The translations under genes were made by a program, and so were the position numbers. Positions 1 through 8,858 of a stretch of DNA of 64,000 nucleotides are shown here, piece by piece. The DNA lies in contig OZ242312.1 of NCBI GenBank assembly GCA_965207805.1, positions 2,108,001 to 2,172,000 on the forward strand, read 5' to 3'. The stretch is from Palauibacter sp965207805. GTDB lineage: Bacteria > Gemmatimonadota > Gemmatimonadetes > Palauibacterales > Palauibacteraceae. Numbering within the stretch: position 1 is the stretch's first letter; each line of letters opens with the position of its first letter. The notes under the pieces were generated by a model, which saw only the letters and a list, made by a program, of their open reading frames with translations, made no database searches and had not been told where the DNA came from.

Positions 1-1804
1 GCATGAGGGCGCGCACGACCGGGGAGGCCTGTCCGAACCGGTCCGCGCGGCCCTCGCGCTGCTCGTGCCGGGTCGGGTTCCACGTCAGGTCGTAGTGTAC
101 GACGGCGTCGAAATGCTTCTGGAGGTTGACGCCCTCGGACAGGCAGTCCGTCGCCACCAGGACCGGGGTCGCGCCGTCGTCGAGTTCCCCGAGGGCGTCG
201 ATCCGCTCCTCGCGCTGGTCGGGTGTGAGTTCGCCCGTCACCACGAGGATGTGCGGGCGGTTTCGCCGCTTCCCGCCGAGCGCGGCCCGCAGCTGTTCGC
301 CCACGTAATGCGCCGTCGCGATGTAGCGGCAGAACACCACGGGCGAAAACCCGGCATCGACCAGACGCCGAACTTCGCCGTTCAGCACCTTGAGCTTGGG
401 GTCCTTGCCGGGACCCCTGAGACCGTCGGCCTCGGCGATCAGTCTCCGCAGGGACTCGGTGCCCTCGCGGTCGTCCACCGTCCCCGCGGGCACACTCTCG
501 CTGAGCCCGAGCGAGTCGTCGTCCGCCTCGTCCATGACCGTGTCGCGCGCGGCAAGGTCGAGATCGGCGAGTTGGCCCTCCTCCGTCTCCCCGGCGGCGG
601 CCTCCAGCCTCGTTCTGAGCGCGAGCGAAGCCGCCGCCGGGCTCGAAGATGCGCACCGCAGCAGCGCGAGCGCCGCCCACCACGACATGCGCTGTTCGAG
701 CTTCGTGCCCCCTTCCGCGCGCCGGACCATCTCCCTCGCATAGGCGAGCACATGCTGGAACAGCTGGCCCCATTCGCCGGTGAGCCGGTAGGTGGCTTCC
801 CGGGTCTCGCGCACGGGAAAGCGTGTGTCGTCCCTCCACTCGGCGATGTCGCCGCGGCGGCGCTGGACGAAGTGCAGCGCGAGTTCCTCGCGGAGCGCCC
901 GGCGCGCGTCGCCCTCGGGCGTGTCGGCCAGCCGCGCGAAACGCGGGTCCAGAAGGCCCAGCAGGTTGTGGAAGGCCGTGTCGTCGCCCGAGTGCGGGGT
1001 CGCGGTCAGGAGCACGATCCCCCTCGGCGGGCGCGCCTCGGCGAGTCCCTTGAGCAGTTGGTAGCGCTGGTGGCGGGTGTTCGTGTTCGCCCGCACGCAG
1101 GTGTGCGCCTCGTCGACGATCACGAACTCGGGACAGGCTCGGAGAAAGTCGCTGCGCCGCCGGTCCGACTTGATGTAGTCGAGCGAGACGACGGTGTGCG
1201 GATAGACCTCGAAGACGGACTCGTCCGGCCTGAGCCCCCGCTCCAGCCGCGTCGCCGTCCCGGTGCGGACGACCTCCGCGTCGATGGCGAACTTCTCGCC
1301 GAGTTCCGCCCGCCACTGGTCGCAGAGATGCGGCGGGCAGATGACCGTGAGCCGCTCGATCTCACCTCGGTCGAGAAGCTCGCGGGCGATGAGTCCGGCC
1401 TCGATCGTCTTGCCGATGCCCACGTCGTCGGCCACGAGTAGCCGGATGGGGTCGAGCTTGAGCGCCATGAGCAGCGGAACGAGCTGGTACGCGCGGGGCT
1501 CGACGTTCAGGTTGCCGAAGCTGCGGAACGGACCGGCCCCGGCCCGCAGTTTGAGGCGAAGCGCGTCGCGGAGCAGCAGCGCCGCCGCCAGGGAGCCGGG
1601 CGCGTCCGGGTCCGGCGGATCGAACGTGGCGGGCACGGGCCGCTCGGGTTCGAGTGGTAGATAGATGAGCGTGGCGTCGTCCTCGGCCCCGCCCAGCGGC
1701 CGGAGGCGCAGGAGGTCTTCGCCGGTCTCCGGCAGGACCACCCACTCGCGGCCCCGCACCCGGACCAGATCGCCCGGCTTGAACGCGAGCCCCGGATCCG
1801 TCAC
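1..1804 (-). CDS. drmD: DrmD-like SNF2-family helicase (3' end beyond the window)
   Basis: Reading the minus strand from the GTG at 1804 gives a superfamily 2 Swi2/Snf2-type ATPase that is still open at position 1. Visible motifs are Walker A (DDVGIGKTIEAG, about residue 125), a DEAH-type box (VDEAH, about 227), motif III (LLTATPHSGDD, about 262), and the C-terminal lobe motifs VATDCLSEGVN and QREGRADRFGQ (about 545-590). RapA/DrmD-type proteins with this DDVGxGKT signature are the SNF2 component of DISARM-like antiphage systems. It lies 20 nt downstream of the large helicase on the same strand, so both are probably co-transcribed. The first 110 residues, before the ATPase, are rich in short beta-like segments. 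The DrmD assignment is by family resemblance; a general RapA-like helicase is the alternative. Confidence 0.8.
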   Translation of the reverse strand, partial: MTDPGLAFKPGDLVRVRGREWVVLPETGEDLLRLRPLGGAEDDATLIYLPLEPERPVPATFDPPDPDAPGSLAAALLLRDALRLKLRAGAGPFRSFGNLNVEPRAYQLVPLLMALKLDPIRLLVADDVGIGKTIEAGLIARELLDRGEIERLTVICPPHLCDQWRAELGEKFAIDAEVVRTGTATRLERGLRPDESVFEVYPHTVVSLDYIKSDRRRSDFLRACPEFVIVDEAHTCVRANTNTRHQRYQLLKGLAEARPPRGIVLLTATPHSGDDTAFHNLLGLLDPRFARLADTPEGDARRALREELALHFVQRRRGDIAEWRDDTRFPVRETREATYRLTGEWGQLFQHVLAYAREMVRRAEGGTKLEQRMSWWAALALLRCASSSPAAASLALRTRLEAAAGETEEGQLADLDLAARDTVMDEADDDSLGLSESVPAGTVDDREGTESLRRLIAEADGLRGPGKDPKLKVLNGEVRRLVDAGFSPVVFCRYIATAHYVGEQLRAALGGKRRNRPHILVVTGELTPDQREERIDALGELDDGATPVLVATDCLSEGVNLQKHFDAVVHYDLTWNPTRHEQREGRADRFGQASPVVRALM

Positions 1805-1824
1805 CGCGCGCCGCTCCGTTCCCG

Positions 1825-4800
1825 CTATCCGGCCGAGGAACCGGTGCCCGGTCCGAAGACCCAGGCGTATTCGCGCAGCACGGCTTCCCACTTCGTCCGG
1901 TCCGCTCCGAACCGCACGACCGTGTAGCCCGCGTCCTCCAGCCGGCGCGTCGTTTCCGCGTCCGCGCGCCGCCTGAGTTTTCCGTCATGGTGCGGTCCGT
2001 CGATGAACACGACCGTCTGGTGGCCTGAGTAGGCGAAGTCGGACCGCGTTCCGAACTCCTCAAGATAGGGTTGCACCCTGTCGGGCCGCCTGTAGCCGCC
2101 GAGGCTGACGAACGTGAGCCAAGCCTTCTCCAGCGAGGAGCCGGAGAAGGCCTTCAACTCCGCCGCTGTGTCGCCTGCGGCCGCGGGCACGGACAGGCTC
2201 TTCCGCTCACCGCGGATCAGGCGGCAGAACAGGTCGAGCATCTCCTCGTTCTGCCGGTCGATCACCTTGTGGTCGGGCTGGTTGTAGTACCCGAGCAGAC
2301 AGCGGTAGCATCCGGCCTCGCACCCGTCCTCGACGTTGTCGAGATCATCCACGCCGCTCCAAGCGCCCGACTTCGACTTGTAGTGGCAGACATCGAGCGC
2401 CCGCCGGGCGATCCGTCCCAGCGCGCCGGGGTCGCTCGCGATGCGCGTGAGCACGCCCGCCCCGCCTTCCGAGGCCTCGTAGAACAGGATCGTGGCGCGA
2501 TTCTCCCGGTCGGGCAGCGGTTCGGCGGCAAGCTCCGCCTCTTCGAGCTGGAACTCGCGCTCGATGCCGCGCTTGAGCGCGTATTGCAGCGAGACCGTGG
2601 CCGCCTCGGAAAGTTCGATCCCTGGCCGCAGAATCAGGACATTTCGGGTGTCGCGCACGAACGGCGTGATGCGTTGAACGCTCCCGCCGCCGCCCACCCG
2701 GTCGTCCTCGGCGTCGGTCGGCGCCTGCGGGTCGCGGGTCCACTCGCCGGTGTTCGTGTCCACGCTGAAGCCGTAGACGGACTTCTCCCGCCTCCGGCGC
2801 CAGCCGAGGTTGATCCGCCACAGCGTCGCGGCGGGGCTGTACCGAAGTTCGAGCAGCGTCTCGCCGGCCTCCTCGACGGCGAACGCATCGACGCGCGCGC
2901 GTCCCTCCTCCTCGCTGAACCGCAACGTGGTCACCATCTCGTAACCCTGGCGTTGGCGCTCCTCCTCGTCAGAGGTGATCCGGTTCGCCCTCCGGGTCGA
3001 GACCTGCTCGATGCGGTAGAGGTTCAGAACGGCACGCCCTCCTTCGAGCCGTTCGTCGCAGTTGGCGCAGCGCTCGAACTCCTTCTGGTCCCCGAAATGC
3101 CCGTAGCCGCAGGCCGGACAGATCCGCGCGGCCTCGACCGGAAGCCTGGACGTGGCCGTCGCCGCCGCCTCGTCACCGACCGTCAGGATGGCGCGCCGGA
3201 CCCGGTACGTGCTGCCCTCGTGGTAGATGATGGACTGGGGGCCGAACTCGGTCAGCCCGAGGAACCGCGGCCTGCTCAGGAACGAGTCGCGCGCCACCCT
3301 CCTGTGGCGCCCGGGGATGAACGCCATGAGCGGCAGGCGCGGGAAGTTGTAGCCGGGTAGAAACCCCTCTCCGGCCAGATAGCGATAGGTGTAGAAGTCG
3401 GAGTTCATGGTCGCCCGGCTGCCGAGAAGCAGATTCTGCTGCGTGTAGGCCTCGTCGTAGCGGGCCTTCGCCTGGCGGCGCTCCTTCTCGGTCGCGGCGG
3501 CGTTGTTGATGACCTCGTTGGCGACCCGGATCTGGCTTGCCGTCGCGCGGAACAGCGAGCGCCACCGGTCGAACGAGTCGTCCAGCCTTCGTTCCGCCGA
3601 CTTCATCGCGCCCGGCAGCCAAGTGGCGGTGTACCACGGAGCCGCTCGCCCGGCGAGATCATCCTCCAAGGTGGCGAGGATTCGTTCGGCGCGCCTCGTC
3701 GCCTCCCTCACGGCGAGGCCGGAACCGATCTGGGCCGCGATCTCCTCGTGGAGGGGCAGCTTCTCGGATCGTTCCCGGTCGAGCACGTCGCGCACCGAGG
3801 ATCCGAGCTTCACGCCCGTCTCCCCCAGCCAGACCGCTTGCAGGTGGCTGCGGATCAGGTCCTCGTTGGCCAGATCGATGCTGGGCGGATTGACCTCGCC
3901 CGCCACCGCGCGGGTCGGATCGGCGAAAAAATACTGGTCGTGCGGCGAGCGCGCCGCGCAATAGGTCACGACGAGCGCCGGCTGCCCGCTCCGACCCGCC
4001 CGGCCGCTCCGCTGCGCATAGTTGGCCGGAGTCGGCGGCACGTTCCGCATGTACACGGCGTTGAGCGTCGCGATGTCCACGCCGAGTTCCATCGTCGGCG
4101 AGCAGAACAGGATCGGCAGGCCTCGGGTTTCGGAGGCGGCCAACCCCTGCCGGAACCGACGTTCCCGCTCCTCGCGGTCCTCCGACTCGACCTGCGCCGT
4201 GTGCTCGCGGGCCTCCAGGCGGTGGAACAGCCGATCGTCGGAGCCTAGGAGTCCGGCCACGTTCTCGTAGAGGTCGCGGAAGAACGGGTTCACACCGCCC
4301 TCCGCTTCGCCTTCGTCCCCGTCCCCGCCGCCTGACGCCGAGCGCCACTCCAGCGCCGAGCCGTCGATGCGGTATCCGACGCGCCCGCCGTCGAGTTCGG
4401 AGGGCTCGACATATCCGTATGTGGTCAGCACACCGAGCACATCGTCGATCACTTCGTTGTAGACGCTCTCGTCGAACTTCTCGGGATAGTGCCGGTTGTC
4501 CGTTCCCCAGTACTCGGTGGATTTGACCTTGCGGCCGAAGGCCGAGCGGTCGGATACGTGGTGCGTCCGGTACTCGGACTTTCGTCCGCGGGCGCTCGGC
4601 CGCGGAACCATGTAGGCGTGCTCGAACAAGATCTCGTCCTCGGACAGTCCCCAAGGCTCCTTCAACTCGTTGTAGCTCCGGTTGCGGATCTGATACTGGT
4701 GGTTCGGATCGAGGTAGATCGTCTTGATGCAGAGCGCCCTCCGCATGCGCTCCAGAAGCTCCCGGACGAGGTCGAACCGGACTTCGGGCGGGATAGATCC

Positions 4801-7074
4801 CAACAGGGGATGGCGGGCGCGCCACTCCTCCTCGTCCCGGCAGCATTCGTCGAGTTCCCGGTAGCCGATTTCGAGCAGTCCGAGCTGCTCGATGTTCGGG
4901 TTGTTGATCCGCCAGCCGCGTTGCAAGTCGAAGTACAGCCGGTAGCCGAGCACGTCGCGGAGCGCCTTGAGCGTGTTCTGGGCCTTGACGCCCTTGGCCG
5001 CCGGATTGGCCGAGTAGTCCGAGGGATCGAGGCGCAGGTGGGTAAGCACCTTCTGGGTCAGGACCTCGTCGGTCAGGGGCTCGCCACCCGCGCTGCGTAT
5101 CGCCGCGAGCAGCGCGCCCCGCAGCAGCAGGATCTGCACGAAGTCGTTGAAATGGCCCGCCTGAAGGCTCGCGTCCTGCCGGTTGTCGGTGAACGCCAGC
5201 AGTTTCTTGGTCCGCTCGTCGAGATCGGTGCCGATCAGGTGTTTGAGCGCGGACAGCGCGAGGATCGTGGTCGCCGAACTCCGGCCTTCGCTGGACAGGC
5301 CCGACAGCTTCGTGAACTCGTTCCGAGCCGTGCCGTCGAAGCGGGCGTCGCAGTCGGGGTTGAGGCAGAACCGGAACGCTTCCGGCACGTAGTGCGCCGA
5401 CAGGCCGTCGTCCGTGACGGACCCGTTGGGATCGACCCGCACCCGCCGGGGGCGGCGGCCGCGGAAATGCCGCTTCAGCCGCGCCTCGCCGCCGGGGTGT
5501 TCCAACCAGTCCTCCGGGTACCGGTCAAGATCCGAGGCGTCGAACATCCCCGCCGGATCGGGCATGAGGTAGCCGTACTGGACATCCTCCTCGTCGGTGG
5601 AGCGTTCGGACAGCTCGCGCGGCTCGAAGGCGCTTAGCTCCCGCCCGGACAAGCTGGCCCAGACGGGCACGTATTCCTGTCCGCACGTCCGGCAGAAGGA
5701 GAGCGACCAGAGCCGCCGTTCCCGGTCTCCCGGCTTGAACTGCTGGCCGTCGAGCGTCACATACCGCTCGCCCGGACCTTCGAGCGTCGCATACACGTTC
5801 CATGCGCCGCTGATGAACTGATGGAGCCGGAAGGCGAACAGGCTCCCTCCCTTATCGTTCCGGCTCCGGTGCGCGGCCAGCAGGAAAGCGGCAAGGTGGC
5901 GTCGGCAGCGTTCCGCTTCGAGACCGCTGTCGGCCGCCAGAAGCTCGGACGCCTCGTGGATCGAGAGAGGACGCGAGAGCCGGACGAGCTTCCCGTCCCG
6001 CTCTTCAAGGCCCAGCTTGTGTTCGACCCAAGCCGTCAACGGGTGCCCCGCCAGCTTGTCGTAATCGGGGCCTCGCGGGACGCCCGCCTCGACGGCCACC
6101 CGAAGATCGGGTCCGCTCACGACATTGGTCCGGTCTGTCACGGGCCGGAGCGTCTCCGTCACCACGTTGGCAGGATCGACCGGTGCGCCGAACAGTTGGC
6201 TAGCGATGTCCGCCACCGCCTCGTTCCGCGACTCCTCTGTGCCCTCCGAGGCCATTGTCGCGGAGGTGCCGATGCAGAGCAGCCGGTCGTTGAACCGTTC
6301 ACGCACACGGCGCACGAGCATGGCCACGTCCGCGCCCTGCCGGCCCCGGTAGGTGTGAAGCTCGTCCAGCACCAGAAACCTCAACCCCTCGGCGTGGCGG
6401 CGCACAGCCTTGTCGGTCTCGTGGAACCTCGTCATGAGGAGTTCGAGCATGACGTAGTTCGTGAGCAGGATGTCCGCTGGGTTCTTGGCGATCCGTTCGC
6501 GTTCCTCGTTCGATTCCTGTCCCGTGTAGCGCGCGAACGTGACCGGCTCGGAGCCTTCGCCGTACCCGAGCCTCAGGAACCTGTCGAGTTCCTCGCGCTG
6601 GCTGTTGCAGAGCGCGTTCATCGGATAGACGACGATCGCGCTGATGCCCTTGTTGCTTTGCCCCGCCTTCCGGCGCCGCAGCACATCGTCCACGATGGGG
6701 ATGAAGTAGGCGAGCGATTTGCCTGAGCCCGTGCCTGTCGTCAGCACGTAGCTCTCGCGCCGTTTGGCGATCTCGATCGCGTCGGTCTGGTGCCGGTGGA
6801 GACGGAGTCGCTTGCCGGACTCGTCGTCCCTGTTCTTGAGCTTGAAGATGTTCGAGCACTCGGGATCGAGTACGCCCTCTGAGACAAGCTCTTCGATCCA
6901 GCCGCCCGGCTCGAAGCTCGGGTTCAGCTGGATGAGCGGTGCGGGCCAGAAACGGCCCGCAGCGTAGGCCGCGTCCACCGTGCGCGAGATGTCGGGAGCG
7001 CGTATGCGCGTGAAGCTCCGGGAGAACCTCGAATACTCGGCGACGAGCTCGTCGCGGAAGGCGAAGACATCCAT
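1825..7074 (-). CDS. Large DEAD-box helicase with DUF1998/MZB zinc domain and C-terminal Vsr/DUF559-like nuclease
   Basis: A 1749-residue protein. Walker A (TTGTGSGKS) is near residue 111 and the DEAH variant DELH near 235. Helicase C motifs SPTMELGVD and QRSGRAGRSGQP fall near 993-1020. A Cys4 element (CPACG..CANCDERL) is near 1318, and the MrfA/DUF1998 zinc signature (CEAGCYRCLLGYYNQPDH) near 1590. The last ~100 residues read as a PD-(D/E)xK fold of Vsr/DUF559 type: SDFAY, then FIDGPHH, an RRADAE helix, and GYTVVRF. DruE (Druantia) and DrmA/DrmB (DISARM) share the helicase-DUF1998 core; the nuclease tail is inferred from motif order only. The role is probably DNA translocation and cleavage in phage defence. 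It is paired with the SNF2 helicase downstream. No methyltransferase is visible in the window. Confidence 0.85.
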   Translation of the reverse strand: MDVFAFRDELVAEYSRFSRSFTRIRAPDISRTVDAAYAAGRFWPAPLIQLNPSFEPGGWIEELVSEGVLDPECSNIFKLKNRDDESGKRLRLHRHQTDAIEIAKRRESYVLTTGTGSGKSLAYFIPIVDDVLRRRKAGQSNKGISAIVVYPMNALCNSQREELDRFLRLGYGEGSEPVTFARYTGQESNEERERIAKNPADILLTNYVMLELLMTRFHETDKAVRRHAEGLRFLVLDELHTYRGRQGADVAMLVRRVRERFNDRLLCIGTSATMASEGTEESRNEAVADIASQLFGAPVDPANVVTETLRPVTDRTNVVSGPDLRVAVEAGVPRGPDYDKLAGHPLTAWVEHKLGLEERDGKLVRLSRPLSIHEASELLAADSGLEAERCRRHLAAFLLAAHRSRNDKGGSLFAFRLHQFISGAWNVYATLEGPGERYVTLDGQQFKPGDRERRLWSLSFCRTCGQEYVPVWASLSGRELSAFEPRELSERSTDEEDVQYGYLMPDPAGMFDASDLDRYPEDWLEHPGGEARLKRHFRGRRPRRVRVDPNGSVTDDGLSAHYVPEAFRFCLNPDCDARFDGTARNEFTKLSGLSSEGRSSATTILALSALKHLIGTDLDERTKKLLAFTDNRQDASLQAGHFNDFVQILLLRGALLAAIRSAGGEPLTDEVLTQKVLTHLRLDPSDYSANPAAKGVKAQNTLKALRDVLGYRLYFDLQRGWRINNPNIEQLGLLEIGYRELDECCRDEEEWRARHPLLGSIPPEVRFDLVRELLERMRRALCIKTIYLDPNHQYQIRNRSYNELKEPWGLSEDEILFEHAYMVPRPSARGRKSEYRTHHVSDRSAFGRKVKSTEYWGTDNRHYPEKFDESVYNEVIDDVLGVLTTYGYVEPSELDGGRVGYRIDGSALEWRSASGGGDGDEGEAEGGVNPFFRDLYENVAGLLGSDDRLFHRLEAREHTAQVESEDREERERRFRQGLAASETRGLPILFCSPTMELGVDIATLNAVYMRNVPPTPANYAQRSGRAGRSGQPALVVTYCAARSPHDQYFFADPTRAVAGEVNPPSIDLANEDLIRSHLQAVWLGETGVKLGSSVRDVLDRERSEKLPLHEEIAAQIGSGLAVREATRRAERILATLEDDLAGRAAPWYTATWLPGAMKSAERRLDDSFDRWRSLFRATASQIRVANEVINNAAATEKERRQAKARYDEAYTQQNLLLGSRATMNSDFYTYRYLAGEGFLPGYNFPRLPLMAFIPGRHRRVARDSFLSRPRFLGLTEFGPQSIIYHEGSTYRVRRAILTVGDEAAATATSRLPVEAARICPACGYGHFGDQKEFERCANCDERLEGGRAVLNLYRIEQVSTRRANRITSDEEERQRQGYEMVTTLRFSEEEGRARVDAFAVEEAGETLLELRYSPAATLWRINLGWRRRREKSVYGFSVDTNTGEWTRDPQAPTDAEDDRVGGGGSVQRITPFVRDTRNVLILRPGIELSEAATVSLQYALKRGIEREFQLEEAELAAEPLPDRENRATILFYEASEGGAGVLTRIASDPGALGRIARRALDVCHYKSKSGAWSGVDDLDNVEDGCEAGCYRCLLGYYNQPDHKVIDRQNEEMLDLFCRLIRGERKSLSVPAAAGDTAAELKAFSGSSLEKAWLTFVSLGGYRRPDRVQPYLEEFGTRSDFAYSGHQTVVFIDGPHHDGKLRRRADAETTRRLEDAGYTVVRFGADRTKWEAVLREYAWVFGPGTGSSAG

Positions 7075-7265
7075 TGGCGGGTCCCTACCGGCCCGTCGCC
7101 AACGGCGCGTGGGTCCCGGCCCCGTTCACGGCACAGCACCGATGAGCACGGTCGAAGGGGCTCACGGACGACGGCCTTCCGAAGCCAACCGCTCTGGCGA
7201 AGGCAGCCGGTGGGAACCCACTTGGAGGAACCGGAGAGAATCGTCTGCTGGACGCATGGGGCGAA

Positions 7266-7478
7266 TCAGGCGAGCATGAGGCGCTCGCCCTTCGGCTCCG
7301 GAACGGGCCGCCCCAACTCCCGAGCCCGGTCGATCCAGAACCGCATCGCGTCTTTGATGTTTTCCAACGCGGTTTCCTGGTCGGCTCCGTGTGCCATGCA
7401 CCCGGGCAACTCGGGCGCCTCCGCGACGAAGGCCTCGTCCTCGTTGCTCCAGTACAGGATGATCTCGTATTTGAACAT
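7266..7478 (-). CDS. hicB: HicB-family antitoxin
   Basis: A 70-residue protein with the partial RNase-H-like HicB fold. The N-terminal beta strands carry the typical acidic run (WSNEDEAFVAEAPELPGC), followed by the helix LENIKDAMRFWIDRA. HicB proteins bind and neutralise the HicA mRNA interferase and often autoregulate the operon. This copy is short and has no C-terminal HTH or ribbon-helix-helix domain, so DNA binding, if any, may come from the small wHTH protein at the head of the operon. Its ATG overlaps the hicA stop by one base (TGATG), indicating translational coupling. Confidence 0.85.
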   Translation of the reverse strand: MFKYEIILYWSNEDEAFVAEAPELPGCMAHGADQETALENIKDAMRFWIDRARELGRPVPEPKGERLMLA

Positions 7479-7732
7479 CAGTCGTCCGCTCCCAGCTTGT
7501 ACTTGAGGATCAACCGCCGAACCTGCCTCACCTGGTAGGGCTTGGCGTGGCCGCCCCGCCTCTGGAGGTTGACGATCTCCACGACCCCTTCCTTGTCGAA
7601 TAGGTGGTGGCTGCCGCGCACCCGCTCGTCGAATCCAAGATACCGCATCAGCGCCCGAAGTTCATCGAAGCGGATGTTCGCGTCCGAGCGGCCCCCGAGG
7701 ATGGTCCGCACCAGCCGCTCGCGGCGACTCAT
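7478..7732 (-). CDS. hicA: HicA-family mRNA interferase toxin
   Basis: An 84-residue dsRBD-like HicA toxin. The catalytic signature is RGSHHLFDKEG (about residues 39-49), with the conserved histidine, followed by the strand VEIVNLQRRGGHAKPYQVRQV typical of the family. HicA cleaves mRNA and arrests translation until bound by HicB. Its ATG overlaps the stop codon of the small wHTH gene upstream (ATGA, 7729-7732) and its stop overlaps hicB, so the three genes form one coupled cassette. It lies between the defence helicases and the secretion operon, a usual place for an addiction module on a mobile element. Confidence 0.88.
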   Translation of the reverse strand: MSRRERLVRTILGGRSDANIRFDELRALMRYLGFDERVRGSHHLFDKEGVVEIVNLQRRGGHAKPYQVRQVRRLILKYKLGADD

Positions 7733-7887
7733 GGGTTAGCTGCCCCTACTGGCATGTAGACTCCCCGGCGGATGCGCGGGAGCCGATCCGAGCGCGCGAG
7801 GCGGGATAGCGACCGGACCACCGCGGCACCGTCGCCGAAGTGCAGCAAGTCGTCCCCCCGTAACGGCGTGGCCTCGGCATGCTCCAT
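7729..7887 (-). CDS. Small AbiEi/DUF6088-like winged-helix protein
   Basis: A 52-residue frame read on the minus strand from the ATG at 7887; an in-frame ATG at 7914 would add nine residues. Its core (GDDLLHFGDGAAVVRSLSRL followed by ARSDRLPRIRRGVY) matches the winged-helix head of AbiEi-type antitoxins: a DLxxxGxxxAVxxALSRLxRxG-like helix, then the wing motif RGVY. Full AbiEi proteins are about 200 residues, so this is either a stand-alone mini-regulator or a truncated antitoxin. The stop codon overlaps the hicA ATG by four bases, which argues for real translation. It may be the DNA-binding repressor of the hic cassette; that role is inferred. Confidence 0.55.
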   Translation of the reverse strand: MEHAEATPLRGDDLLHFGDGAAVVRSLSRLARSDRLPRIRRGVYMPVGAANP

Positions 7888-8284
7888 GGATCCGCCTAAG
7901 GCAGGCTGTATCATCGCGTTCGCGTTCTCCGTCGCAAGTCGAAGCGGTCCAATCAATATATGGGGAGTCCGCACTGTAGCGACTCTCGGGAGCGAACGGC
8001 CCGGCCCCCGCCCGCCGCCATGTGTCCCTGCCCGCGATGTACGACGGACCAACCCGTCTCTCCGGTCCTCCCTTCCGGCCATTCCGGCCATGTTCCGCCC
8101 CACGGGGGCCGACCGTGTGGCCGAGCTTCGCATCGCCGCTTCTGGAGTTCCAACGGGGGTGTTTCGCCACCCCATTGGCGGAGCCTTCCGAAAAGCCTGA
8201 CCCAACATGACCCATCATGATACCCCATAACCACTTAGCCGATCTATCAGCAGTTGACGCTCTTGAAAACATGCATTCACCGTT
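7888..8284. other. Intergenic region between the hic cassette and the secretion operon
   Basis: About 400 bases between divergent operons with no credible gene. Frames crossing it on either strand show no recognisable domain. Its one clear structure is a run of 10-bp tandem repeats at 8198-8227. A TTGACG hexamer at 8254-8259 could be a -35 box for the plus-strand operon, but no convincing -10 follows at normal spacing. Confidence 0.6.
8198..8227. repeat. Three tandem 10-bp iteron-like repeats
   Basis: Three adjacent units read TGACCCAACA, TGACCCATCA and TGATACCCCA, the third degenerate. They sit 58 bp upstream of the first regulator of the plus-strand operon. Tandem direct repeats of one helical turn upstream of a regulator are usual for operators or iterons. 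The likely binders are the two small DNA-binding proteins encoded immediately downstream; this is inferred. Confidence 0.55.
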
Positions 8285-8596
8285 ATGGGCATCGACGCAG
8301 AAGAAACGGCGGTCATGGCAACGCTGGAGGAGCTATTCAAATCGCGGGTGAACGCGTTTCGCGAATGGCCGGGCCTGAGGCCTTCGCCATTGGGCAAGGG
8401 GGCACTGGGCAATCCGGGTCTGCCGCGCCGGATCGAGGCCGGATGTTCGCGGTCGCTCAGGACGGCGGACCGGGTTCCGGCGTTCATCGGCAACCACGGC
8501 CGGGAGACAGGTGGTGCCCGGGATCCTCCCCCCTCGCCCTTCGTAGCGGACGCCATCAACGCGAACGGGGAGGCACGACCAGGAGGAGAAGCATGA
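8285..8596 (+). CDS. Small DNA-binding regulator of the secretion operon
   Basis: A 103-residue protein; an internal ATG at 8315 is also possible. The stretch PSPLGKGALGNPGLPRRIEAG followed by LRTADRVPAFI resembles small HTH proteins with the pattern FGRxAxGDPxxVRxLRxGRxxxLxTxxRVxAFM, which regulate phage and plasmid operons. The tail is low-complexity. The stop codon overlaps the ATG of the AlpA-like gene (ATGA at 8593-8596), supporting translation and coupling. It is the first gene of the conjugation operon, so an autoregulator is plausible. The family match is by pattern only. Confidence 0.55.
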   Translation: MGIDAEETAVMATLEELFKSRVNAFREWPGLRPSPLGKGALGNPGLPRRIEAGCSRSLRTADRVPAFIGNHGRETGGARDPPPSPFVADAINANGEARPGGEA

Positions 8597-8832
8597 CCGA
8601 GAACCCCGAACAGCAAATGGGACCGCCGACCCGCTTCCTGCGGATGTCGGAAGTGCAGGCTCGGACCAGCCTCTCGCGAAGCACGATCCGAAGGTGGGTC
8701 AAACAGGGGATCTTCCCTCAGCCGATCGCGCTGGGCGAGCGCGTGCAGGGCTGGATCGAGGCAGAGATCGACCAGTGGATCCGCGAACGGATCGCGGCAA
8801 GCCGGGGCGTCGGAGAGACCGTCGCCCATTGA
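8593..8832 (+). CDS. AlpA-family transcriptional regulator
   Basis: A 79-residue MerR-like helix-turn-helix protein. The motif FLRMSEVQARTSLSRSTIRR, then WVKQGIFPQPIALGERVQGW and a C-terminal EIDQWIRERIA, is the standard AlpA layout (HTH, wing, then W and an EID helix). AlpA proteins control integrase or excision genes in prophages and ICEs. The start is set by a strong ribosome binding site, AGGAGG at 8581-8586, and by overlap with the upstream gene. It precedes trbC by 26 bp and probably sets expression of the transfer operon. Confidence 0.9.
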   Translation: MTENPEQQMGPPTRFLRMSEVQARTSLSRSTIRRWVKQGIFPQPIALGERVQGWIEAEIDQWIRERIAASRGVGETVAH

Positions 8833-8858
8833 ACCCTTCAGGGAAAGGCAGGGAAACG

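Noticed and set aside
65..1441. 458-codon open frame on the plus strand opposite the SNF2 helicase
   Set aside because: The minus strand of the same DNA holds clear helicase motifs. The plus-strand frame has no recognisable domain and is a by-product of high GC at third positions.
7888..8272. Long overlapping frames on both strands in the gap before the transfer operon
   Set aside because: None has a domain, a ribosome binding site or typical codon use. Only the last 52 codons of one minus-strand frame match a family, and these are annotated separately.
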